From an uncultured Actinomycetes bacterium (GTDB lineage: Bacteria > Actinomycetota > Acidimicrobiia > Acidimicrobiales > RAAP-2), in the NCBI GenBank assembly GCA_903885505.1, contig CAISIU010000094.1, positions 1 through 59,419 of the forward strand: DNA of 59,419 nt, in the 5' to 3' direction. Each line of letters opens with the position of its first letter. Position 1 is the first letter of the stretch. Shown piece after piece: positions 10,701 through 17,932 of the stretch. A program made the position numbers and the translations under genes. The notes below the pieces were generated by a model. It was not told the origin of the DNA, did not search any database, and saw only the letters and a program-made list of their open reading frames with translations.

Positions 10701-11113
10701 CGCTCCACGACCCGAATGGCGTCGTCGCGCCAGGTGGCCACCGACTGGGTCATCGCGCGCGACGAGGTCACGATGACGCGGGGAGAGGTACCCGATCGCA
10801 GCTGCGCGCGAAGGGCGAGGCGACGAGCCATGACGTCGGCGTCGGGACTGACTCTCTCGAGAGGCAGGGTGTCCCAGGCGGGGAAACTGGTCACGTCGCT
10901 GTCATCTAGTTCAAGCCACGCCCGGAGAGCCAGCACCATGTCGTCGACGTCGCTATGGCGGGCGACCACCACCACCGTCAACTCGTGCTCCAGGGCCGTC
11001 GCGGCCACGGCGACGGGCCACCCACGACGGCTCGACGACAGGTCACCACCGACGCTGTGGGCGCGAATAACGGGAGACGCGGCCTCGACGAGGCGCCGTA
11101 GTCCGCTACTCAT
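7721..11113 (-). CDS. mfd: Transcription-repair coupling factor
   Basis: Translocase that removes RNA polymerase stalled at DNA damage and recruits UvrA. Its 1130 residues carry the full Mfd layout. A UvrB-like N-terminal module (about 1-330) contains [25 protein letters not shown]. A CarD-like RNA-polymerase-binding domain (about 470-560) contains [17 protein letters not shown]. The helicase core has Walker A [15 protein letters not shown], the DEEQ box [24 protein letters not shown] and the motif VI region [21 protein letters not shown] C-terminal domain follows. It overlaps pth by 4 bases (ATGA). Confidence 0.97.
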   Translation of the reverse strand: [1130 protein letters not shown]

Positions 11114-11724
11114 GACGCCGCATTAATCGTGGGCTGCGCCGTGGCGCATCCCACCGTGACGACACGTTCCAGCGCGTCAGCGCCGGACTCAATGTCGATG
11201 AGCAAATTCTCCCGTGCGGCACCGGTCAACTTCTTGAGCACCCAATCGGCACCTTGCTCCTTCGTGGGTGGTTTTCCCACGCCTAAGCGAAGGCGCCAGA
11301 AGTCCTGCGTCGACAGCACGCCGGCGATGGATCGCAGGCCATTGTGGCCCGCCAGACCGCCCGCGAACTTCAGTTGGCGACGACCAGGTTCGAGATCTAA
11401 TTCGTCGTGCACCACCACGATTTTTGAGGCATCGGTAATAGAAAAGCGATCACACAGCGGTGGCAGGGCCGCGCCCGACTCATTCATGTAGGTCGTGGGA
11501 ATCGCGAACGTGATGCGACCGAGTGCCGTCGTCACCGTGGCCGACTCGGCACGTTGACGCTTCTCGATGGAAAACGAACCATTCAGGCGGGACACCAGAA
11601 CGCGCACGGCGTCGGCACCAATGTTGTGACGGGTCCCCGAGTACGTAGAACCGGGATTGGCAAGACCGACGACGAGCAAATCGCTCGCCGCACCGCGACG
11701 TGCGCCGGGACGAGCCAGCGCCAC
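11110..11724 (-). CDS. pth: Peptidyl-tRNA hydrolase
   Basis: Recycles tRNA from peptidyl-tRNA released during aborted translation. Signature residues are visible: VVGLANPGSTYSGTRHNIGADAV holds the catalytic His in TRHNIG, PTTYMNESG holds the tRNA-binding Asn, and VVHDELDLEPG and GGLAGHNGLRSI follow. The length, 204 residues, is normal. The GTG start lies 5 bases after the rplY stop, so the two are co-transcribed, as is common for ctc-pth pairs. Confidence 0.96.
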   Translation of the reverse strand: MALARPGARRGAASDLLVVGLANPGSTYSGTRHNIGADAVRVLVSRLNGSFSIEKRQRAESATVTTALGRITFAIPTTYMNESGAALPPLCDRFSITDASKIVVVHDELDLEPGRRQLKFAGGLAGHNGLRSIAGVLSTQDFWRLRLGVGKPPTKEQGADWVLKKLTGAARENLLIDIESGADALERVVTVGCATAQPTINAAS

Positions 11725-11729
11725 GAGGC

Positions 11730-12311
11730 TTAAGCGTTACCGCTGGTCTTTGCGGCGCGGCCAGCGCGCGTACCGACGATGGTGGCCGTCGGGTCGCCCG
11801 CGGGCACCACGCCAGCCGGCAACGGCACGTCGCTGACGCGAATCGCACCACCGACCTTGAGGTCCGAGATGTCGACGGTCACGAAGGTCGGAATAGCGTC
11901 CGGAGTCGACTTGACCTGCATGGAGTAGGCCTTCTGGTCCACTTCCCAGTCGTGGTGACGGACGTCGACGGCGTCACCGACAACGTGAATCGGCACCTCA
12001 ACGACAACGCCCTTGTTCAGGTCAACGACCTGGAAGTCCACGTGCGCCACGGTGTTCTTGACCGGGTGCTTCTGGATCTGACGAGCCATGACGGTGAAGG
12101 TGCCCGACTCGGTGGTCAGTGACAAGACGGTGTTGAGGCCGTGCTCGCCACCCACCGCGGTACGAAAGTCCTTGGCGTTGACAGCCACCGAGAACGGGGC
12201 CGTTCCTTCGCCGTACACCACGCCGGGAATCTGACCTTCAGCGCGCAGACGACGGACAGGGCGAGAGCCGGTGGGGCGCTGCGTGGTCGCGTTCAACGTG
12301 ATCTGGGACAT
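11730..12311 (-). CDS. rplY: 50S ribosomal protein bL25, long Ctc form
   Basis: Binds 5S rRNA in the large subunit. At 193 residues it is the long, general-stress Ctc form: an L25 domain (ITLNATTQRPTGSRPVRRLRAEGQIPGVVYGEG, residues 4-36, broken here by ordinary variation) and the C-terminal TL5 domain (VDLNKGVVVEVPIHVVGDA onward). It ends in an Ala/Arg/Lys-rich tail. A good AAGGAGAA ribosome site precedes the ATG. Upstream, TTGTCA at about 12348-12353 could be a -35 element, but no convincing -10 follows. Confidence 0.94.
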   Translation of the reverse strand: MSQITLNATTQRPTGSRPVRRLRAEGQIPGVVYGEGTAPFSVAVNAKDFRTAVGGEHGLNTVLSLTTESGTFTVMARQIQKHPVKNTVAHVDFQVVDLNKGVVVEVPIHVVGDAVDVRHHDWEVDQKAYSMQVKSTPDAIPTFVTVDISDLKVGGAIRVSDVPLPAGVVPAGDPTATIVGTRAGRAAKTSGNA

Positions 12312-12386
12312 GACTTCTCCTTAAACCGCTGTGCACCACAGGGGCGCACGGATTGACAATCTTAGCCCGCCGTGGCGGGGGGCACA

Positions 12387-13361
12387 TCAGGCCAGGTTTT
12401 CGCCGTGAAAAATGTCCGAAACCGAAGAATCCTGGAAGACCGCGGATATGGCGTTCGCCACAATTTGAGCCACCGACAGGATTTCCAGCTTGTCGAAGCG
12501 CTTTTCCGGCGGCACCGGCAAGGTGTCGGTCACGATGACGCGGCTGATGGACTCGTGCTGGAGGCGCTCAACGGCCGGACCCGAGAAAACGGCGTGGGTC
12601 GCCATTACCCAAATGTCTCCGGCGCCATTGGCCTTGAGGAGTTCCACGGCGGCCACGATGGTGCCCGCGGTGTCAATCATGTCGTCAATCAGCACGCAGT
12701 GGCGGCCGGCGACGTCGCCCACCACGTCGCGACCCACCACCACGTTGGCGGTGCCCTTCGGGCGAGTCTTGTGGACGAGGGCGAGGTCGCTGCCCAGGTG
12801 CTGGGCGTAGCGCTCGGCCACCTTCACGCGGCCGGCATCGGGCGCCACCACGACGACATTGGGACCACCCGCGCGCGTGGAGAGGTAGTCAAGAAGAACT
12901 GGTGCGGCGGTGAGGTGGTCCACTGGCACGTCGAAGAAACCTTGAATCTGACCGGAGTGAAGGTCAACAGAGAGCAAGCGGTCCGCACCCGCCGTCTGGA
13001 ACATGTCAGCGACGAGCTTCGCGGTGATCGGTTCGCGACCCGTCGACTTTCGATCTTGACGGGCGTAGCCGTAGTTCGGAACAACGGCCGTGATGCGCTT
13101 GGCGGACGCGCGCTTGGCGGCGTCAATCATGATGAGCTGTTCCATGACCGCGTCATTGACGGGGGCGGCGTGCGTTTGCATGATGAACACGTCGGCGCCA
13201 CGGATGGACTCGTCAAAGCGACAGTGCACTTCCCCATTGGCAAATTCACGCAAATTGGCTTCGACGAGGTCCACACCGAGGTGAACAGCAACATCGCGGG
13301 CGAGCTGGGGATGGGTACGACCCGTCGCCAGTACTAATCGACGAATCGCAGGTGACTCCAC
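12387..13361 (-). CDS. prs: Ribose-phosphate pyrophosphokinase
   Basis: Makes PRPP from ribose 5-phosphate and ATP for nucleotide, His and Trp synthesis. Recognisable elements are ANGEVHCRFDESIRGADVFIMQ, the catalytic flexible loop around YARQDRKSTGREPITAKLVA, the metal/phosphate segment VDLHSGQIQGFFDVPVDHLTA, and the PRPP signature VLIDDMIDTAGTIVAAVELL. It is full length at 324 residues. The GTG start lies 26 bases after the glmU stop. A short GC-rich dyad (12366-12379) lies just past its stop. Confidence 0.96.
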   Translation of the reverse strand: MESPAIRRLVLATGRTHPQLARDVAVHLGVDLVEANLREFANGEVHCRFDESIRGADVFIMQTHAAPVNDAVMEQLIMIDAAKRASAKRITAVVPNYGYARQDRKSTGREPITAKLVADMFQTAGADRLLSVDLHSGQIQGFFDVPVDHLTAAPVLLDYLSTRAGGPNVVVVAPDAGRVKVAERYAQHLGSDLALVHKTRPKGTANVVVGRDVVGDVAGRHCVLIDDMIDTAGTIVAAVELLKANGAGDIWVMATHAVFSGPAVERLQHESISRVIVTDTLPVPPEKRFDKLEILSVAQIVANAISAVFQDSSVSDIFHGENLA

Positions 13362-13387
13362 GAGGCGATGCTACAACGCCGCCCGCA

Positions 13388-14461
13388 CTAGGCGAGAACT
13401 CGTGTGCCGTCGGCGAGGACGGTACCCACGTCGAGTCGCACGTAGGACCCCACGTGACAGTCCGCACCCAGCGTGGTGCCGAGGACGGTTGCCGACTCAA
13501 TCCGAGTTCGCGGTCCCACCACGCTGTTGTCCACGACGGCGCTCGGTCCAATGTCGGCTCCCGCGGCCACCGTGGTCCGCCCACGAAGAACCGTTCCCGG
13601 CCACAACGTGACGTCGGCCGCGAGCTGCACATCGCTATCGATATAGGTCGTGAGGGGATCCCACATGGTGACACCGGCGCGCAGCCACTGGGCATTAAGT
13701 CGCTGCCGCATGACCGCTTCTGCATTCGCTAACTGCTCGCGATCATTGACCCCGGCCGCCTCGGCCGCATCGGCGATTTCGCAGGCGGCGGTGACGTGGC
13801 CACCGCGATACAAGACGTCCACCAAATCGGTGAGGTAGTACTCGTGTTGGGAGTTTTGGCGACCGACGAGACGAAGAGCGGGGCCCAGCATGCTGTGGCG
13901 CACGACCATGATGCCGGTGTTGATTTCGTCAATGGCTTGCTCATCGGCCGACGCATCGCGTTGTTCCACGATTTTGGCCACTTTGCCGTCACGGCCACGC
14001 ACGATGCGACCGTAGCCACTGGGATTCGCCACACGGGCGGTCAGCACCGTCAGCGCCGCCGATCGAGCTCGATGCTGGGCGACGAGGGCCGCCACCGTGC
14101 TGCGCGTCAAGAGCGGCGTATCGCCAGGAACGATGATGACGTCACCATCGCGATCGGGCATGACCTCGTCAACGACGGAGAGGGCCGCCATGACGGCGTG
14201 GCCCGTTCCGAGTTGTTCACGCTGCTCGGCAAAGAAGAGTCGAGTGACCTCGCTGTCGCTTTCGCGCAACACCTTTTCGACCCAGAGGGCCTCATGGCCC
14301 ACCACCACGACGGTGGCGACCGACTCGGGTGAGGTGGTGGCCACCATGACGTGGTGCGCCATTGGTCGGCCGCAGATGAGGTGCAGCGGCTTCGGCCGTG
14401 GCGAACGCATCCGCGTGCCTTCGCCCGCGGCGAGGATGACGGTGCAGAGCGAGTTACTCAC
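13388..14461 (-). CDS. glmU: GlmU-type UDP-GlcNAc pyrophosphorylase, truncated acetyltransferase domain
   Basis: The N-terminal uridyltransferase (about 1-230) is intact: VILAAGEGTRMRSPRPKPLH with its catalytic Arg and Lys, GTGHAVMAAL, IIVPGDTPLLT, and NTGIMVV. It should form UDP-GlcNAc from GlcNAc-1-phosphate. The left-handed beta-helix starts normally (ADVTLWPGTVLRGRTTV) but the protein ends at residue 357 with VLADGTRVLA. That is where other GlmU proteins continue with the GNFVE segment and the acetyltransferase active site; the family is usually 450-490 residues. The stop is followed after 26 bases by prs, so no lost second half is nearby. Start is GTG. Confidence 0.9.
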   Translation of the reverse strand: MSNSLCTVILAAGEGTRMRSPRPKPLHLICGRPMAHHVMVATTSPESVATVVVVGHEALWVEKVLRESDSEVTRLFFAEQREQLGTGHAVMAALSVVDEVMPDRDGDVIIVPGDTPLLTRSTVAALVAQHRARSAALTVLTARVANPSGYGRIVRGRDGKVAKIVEQRDASADEQAIDEINTGIMVVRHSMLGPALRLVGRQNSQHEYYLTDLVDVLYRGGHVTAACEIADAAEAAGVNDREQLANAEAVMRQRLNAQWLRAGVTMWDPLTTYIDSDVQLAADVTLWPGTVLRGRTTVAAGADIGPSAVVDNSVVGPRTRIESATVLGTTLGADCHVGSYVRLDVGTVLADGTRVLA

Positions 14462-14501
14462 GGCACTTCTCTAGCAGTTCATCGCCCTCTACGATGCGCT
14501 C

Positions 14502-15392
14502 ATGGCGCGAGTGCACTACGACGAATTCTCCTTTTTCCACGAGAACGCCGCCGAGTGGGGCCTTCCCATTCATCCGCCCCCGGTGAGTCGACACGCCGTC
14601 GCGCTGGCCGATGGTCGCTCCCTGAGTTACCTGCGTTTCGACGCGGGTAGCCCGCAGGTGGTCTTTATTCATGGCGGCGCCCAAAACGCCCACACCTTCG
14701 ACACCGTGAATCTCGCCCTCGCCGCACCCTCTCTCGCCCTTGACCTTCCCGGTCACGGCCACAGCGACCCCAGCCCCTACGGATTATCCGCGGTGGTCTC
14801 GCACGCGGCCGACGTGGTCAACGCCCTGCGGCAACTCTGCGACCAGCCGGTCTTGTTGGTCGGTATGAGTCTCGGTGGATTGACGTCACTAGTGGTGGCG
14901 CGCGACCTTCCTGAGCTGGTGCGCGAACTGGTGCTCGTGGACATCACGCCGGGCGTCACCGCGGCCAAGGCCAAGCACATCACTGACTTCGTCAATGGTC
15001 CGCGGACCTTTGAGGACTTCGAGCAACTCGTCGAACTCACTATTCGATTCAATCCCACTCGCAGTGAAAGTTCCCTGCGCCGCGGCATTTTGCACAACGC
15101 GGTGCAGCGAGATGACAACACGTGGGTGTGGCGCCACCAGCAACATGCTCCCGCCACCTTGACCGCGCCCCCTACGGGCGACTTATGGGAAGTCCTTCAC
15201 GCGCTGTCGCAGCAAGTCACCTTGGTGCGAGGCATGGCCGCGGGATCGGTCGTCGACGACGAGGATGTCCGCCTCTTCCAGCAGCACTGCCCCCAGGGCA
15301 TCGTCGTCAACGTTGAGGGGGCGGGACATTCGGTGCAGGGCGACCAGCCGCTTGTGCTGGCCGCGCTCTGCGCCGAGCGTCTCTTGGGATAA
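14502..15392 (+). CDS. Alpha/beta hydrolase
   Basis: A 296-residue serine hydrolase of unknown substrate. The fold is clear: VFIHGGAQNAHTFDTV forms the oxyanion-hole strand, LDLPGHGHSDP follows, the nucleophile elbow is GMSLGG, VLVDITPG is strand 6, and the catalytic His lies in VEGAGHSVQGDQP near the C-terminus. An acid residue probably sits in the VRGMAAGSVVDDEDV segment. It is divergent from glmU, with only 40 bases between the starts. Such a broad family gives no safe pathway assignment. Confidence 0.85.
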   Translation: MARVHYDEFSFFHENAAEWGLPIHPPPVSRHAVALADGRSLSYLRFDAGSPQVVFIHGGAQNAHTFDTVNLALAAPSLALDLPGHGHSDPSPYGLSAVVSHAADVVNALRQLCDQPVLLVGMSLGGLTSLVVARDLPELVRELVLVDITPGVTAAKAKHITDFVNGPRTFEDFEQLVELTIRFNPTRSESSLRRGILHNAVQRDDNTWVWRHQQHAPATLTAPPTGDLWEVLHALSQQVTLVRGMAAGSVVDDEDVRLFQQHCPQGIVVNVEGAGHSVQGDQPLVLAALCAERLLG

Positions 15393-15394
15393 AG

Positions 15395-15467
15395 CTGGCG
15401 AGGAAGGACTCGAACCCTCAACCTCCGGGACCAAAACCCGTTGTTCTGCCAATTGAACTACTCGCCA
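15395..15467 (-). tRNA. tRNA-Gln (anticodon TTG)
   Basis: The minus strand folds into a cloverleaf: acceptor TGGCGAG (5') with CTCGCCA (3') and discriminator G, a D arm around GTTCAATTGGCAGAAC, anticodon loop TTTTGGT with TTG at positions 34-36, and T arm GAGGGTTCGAGTCCTTC. The U1 and G73 residues are usual for tRNA-Gln. CCA is not encoded. It lies between the hydrolase and the two-component operon and reads opposite to both. Confidence 0.93.
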
Positions 15468-15564
15468 CCGGGCAAGGTTCTTTGGAATTTCTTACAAAAG
15501 TCCGCAGTGCGCCTTACGCCGAGTCATAAGACTAAACGCAACGACCCAACCCTCGGGAGACACC

Positions 15565-16260
15565 ATGAATCAGAGCCCAAATGCCCGTGTGGCCATCGTC
15601 GATGACGACGCGGCCATCCGCAGCGCGCTCTCGCGGGCTCTGCGCATGGAGAACTACGACGTCGATAGTTACGACGACGGAACTTCGGCCCTTCGCGCCT
15701 TTCAAATCAGCGCCCCCGACGCCATCATCTTGGACCTGCAATTGCCCGACATCGATGGTGTGGAGATTTGCCAGCGCATTCGTAAGGCGGGCGACAGCAC
15801 CCCCATTTTGATGCTGACCGCTCGTGACGCCGTTAATGACCGTGTTGAGGGATTGGACGCGGGGGCGGACGACTATTTGGTGAAGCCCTTCGATCTCCCC
15901 GAACTTCTCGCCCGTCTGCGGGCGCTGCTTCGACGTCGTGCCCCGGCGGAATTAGACGGGGGCATCTTGCGCTTCGAGGACCTGACGGTCAACACCACGA
16001 CGCGTGAAGTCACTCGCGGCGATCGGCGCGTTGACCTCACGAAGATTGAATTTGAGTTGCTGGAGCTGCTCATCACGCACCCGCGTCAAGTTCTCACTCG
16101 CGATCAAATCTTGGATCTCGTTTGGGGCTACAACTTTGACTCCGGCACCAACTCTCTCGCGGTCTACGTCGGCTACTTGCGGCGCAAGCTGGAAGAAGGC
16201 GGCGAGTCACGTTTGGTGCAGACCATTCGCGGTGTGGGTTACGCACTGCGTGAATCATGA
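15565..16260 (+). CDS. OmpR-family response regulator
   Basis: A DNA-binding regulator, 231 residues, first gene of a seven-gene coupled operon. The receiver domain (about 8-120) has acidic pocket VDDD, phospho-acceptor Asp57 (IILDLQLPD), Thr in MLTARD and Lys107 (LVKPFD). A winged-helix domain (about 138-230) ends in SGTNSLAVYVGYLRRKLEEGG and IRGVGYALRES, typical of the OmpR/PhoB class and close to MprA/PrrA of mycobacteria. It overlaps the kinase gene by 4 bases. GGGAG lies about 9 bases before the start. It probably controls its own operon, though no operator was identified. Confidence 0.93.
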   Translation: MNQSPNARVAIVDDDAAIRSALSRALRMENYDVDSYDDGTSALRAFQISAPDAIILDLQLPDIDGVEICQRIRKAGDSTPILMLTARDAVNDRVEGLDAGADDYLVKPFDLPELLARLRALLRRRAPAELDGGILRFEDLTVNTTTREVTRGDRRVDLTKIEFELLELLITHPRQVLTRDQILDLVWGYNFDSGTNSLAVYVGYLRRKLEEGGESRLVQTIRGVGYALRES

Positions 16261-17606
16261 GCTTTCGCCATCGAGTGATGGCGGCCGTCACCATCACGGT
16301 GGCTGTCGGTATTGCCGCCGTGTGCTCCGTGGCCTACGCCGAGACCCGCGCATCCGTACTCAGCTCCGTTGACCAATCACTGCTGCACAGCGCACGAGCA
16401 AATAGCGGCGCGAGCGACCACGAGAACTTCGTGGCCGGCACGTCCTTTCAACTGGTACTCGCGAATGGCCAGGTATACCCGCCGTCCAGCTTCGCCCTAC
16501 CCGCCATCGTGATGGCGGTCGCCCACCAGCACACTCCGCGGGCCTTTGCCACCGTCGCGGCGAAGGGCTCCATTTTTCGCATCTTGGCCGTCGCCCTCCC
16601 CATCGGCAGCGAAATTCGTTGCGCGCAGGACGAGTGCGTCACCACCACTGACGCCGCTCAACTTTTCACCGTCGAGATCACGGGGCAAATCGCCGAACTC
16701 AAGCACCTCAAACTTCGCTTGGGGGCCATTGCGCTGATTGCCATCGTGATGGCCGGCGTGCTGGCGCTGTTGGTATCGCGCTCCGCACTTCGCCCCCTGA
16801 CTCGCGTCACCGATGACATTGAGGCAGTGGCCACGTCCGGTGACGTGTCGTATCGACTGTCAGAACATGGCAATGACGAATTGGGACGACTGCGCCGCAC
16901 CTTCAACTCACTTCTGACCTCCGTCGACGACAGTCAGCAACTACAGCGCCAACTCGTACTGGACGCGAGCCACGAACTTCGCACCCCCCTGACCAGCCTG
17001 CGCACCAACGCGCAAATGCTCCCCTACCTCTCACGCATGTCGGCTGAAGAAGTCGCGCAGCTCAGCGCAGACATGACGGCCCAAGTAAACGAACTCGCCA
17101 CCTTGATTACCGACCTCGGCGAACTCGCTCGCGGCGAACGCTCCGAAGGTGACATCGAGGAGATTGCGGTCGAGGACGTGGTCGGCGATGTCGTCACGAC
17201 GGCACGCACCCACGCTCGGACCAAGCACATCACGATCGAGCTCGACGCCAGCGCGGTCACTGTCCATGCGCGAGCTGACCGACTAACTCGCGCCGTGAGC
17301 AATTTGTTGTCGAACGCCATCAAGTTCACTCCGGAGGGTGGCACCATCCGTGTGCGCCTGGGCGCCCAGCAGCTGGTCATTGAAGACTCAGGACCGGGCA
17401 TTGCGGCCGGCGAGCGCGATCGAGTGTTTGACCGCTTCTGGCGCTCGCCATCGGCGCGGTCGCTGCCGGGCTCGGGGCTGGGACTTGCCATTGTTGACCA
17501 GGTAGTTCGCGAAATTCATGGGAGAATCACCGTGGGTGAATCACCGGAACTGGGCGGCGCGGCATTCACCTTGATATTCCCCACAACAGGAGACCATGAC
17601 TCATGA
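16257..17606 (+). CDS. Membrane sensor histidine kinase
   Basis: Partner of the preceding regulator. Two membrane helices (about 8-28 and 155-175) enclose an extracytoplasmic sensor of ~125 residues. HAMP (about 176-230) and HisKA follow, with the phosphorylated His239 in DASHELRTPLTSL. The catalytic ATPase domain has the N box SNLLSNAIKFTPEGG, G1 EDSGPGI and G2 GSGLGLAIV. The sensor contains two cysteines five residues apart (Cys122, Cys127), which could form a redox-sensitive disulfide; this is speculation from position. The layout resembles MprB. It overlaps the next gene by ATGA. Confidence 0.92.
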   Translation: MSFRHRVMAAVTITVAVGIAAVCSVAYAETRASVLSSVDQSLLHSARANSGASDHENFVAGTSFQLVLANGQVYPPSSFALPAIVMAVAHQHTPRAFATVAAKGSIFRILAVALPIGSEIRCAQDECVTTTDAAQLFTVEITGQIAELKHLKLRLGAIALIAIVMAGVLALLVSRSALRPLTRVTDDIEAVATSGDVSYRLSEHGNDELGRLRRTFNSLLTSVDDSQQLQRQLVLDASHELRTPLTSLRTNAQMLPYLSRMSAEEVAQLSADMTAQVNELATLITDLGELARGERSEGDIEEIAVEDVVGDVVTTARTHARTKHITIELDASAVTVHARADRLTRAVSNLLSNAIKFTPEGGTIRVRLGAQQLVIEDSGPGIAAGERDRVFDRFWRSPSARSLPGSGLGLAIVDQVVREIHGRITVGESPELGGAAFTLIFPTTGDHDS

Positions 17607-17932
17607 AGAACCGACGCACTGCCTCCGATCGAGACCGGCAATTTGACCGCGTTCGCCACACCGCCCAGGGCATTTTGGTGCTCGCCGGCGTCGCCACGGG
17701 CACCGGTGTCGGGCTCATCGCGCACGGCGCGCGGGCCGCGACCACCTCGAGCACGCCACGAGCGACGACCACGACCACGACGACGACTCGATCCACCACG
17801 ACCACGTCCACGCCCACCACGACTCCTGGTCACATCACGACGACCACCCTCTACATCCCACCGACGACCGTGCCGGTAACCACCACGACTGTGTGTTATT
17901 CCACGCCGTCGGGAAATGTCCGCTGCCATTAA
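17603..17932 (+). CDS. Small Thr-rich exported or membrane-anchored protein
   Basis: A 109-residue protein with no recognised domain. A basic, Arg-rich N-terminus (1-22) leads to one hydrophobic segment (about 23-42), followed by a Thr-rich stretch in which 29 of residues 47-96 are Thr. It ends with a short Cys-bounded segment (Cys98, Cys108) and a final His. The tail should lie outside the cell and might be O-glycosylated or disulfide-closed. It overlaps the kinase by ATGA and the ApbE gene by TAATG, so it is an integral member of the redox operon. S/T-rich linkers of this kind often precede FMN-binding domains, but none follows here. Confidence 0.75.
   Translation: MKNRRTASDRDRQFDRVRHTAQGILVLAGVATGTGVGLIAHGARAATTSSTPRATTTTTTTTRSTTTTSTPTTTPGHITTTTLYIPPTTVPVTTTTVCYSTPSGNVRCH

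Noticed and set aside
12366-12379. GC-rich dyad after prs as an intrinsic terminator
   Set aside because: The loop is only two to four bases, no U-tract follows, and rplY is probably co-transcribed.
12372-13337. 321-codon frame antisense to prs
   Set aside because: prs on the other strand has a full family signature; the antisense protein is Gly/His/Val-rich and matches nothing.
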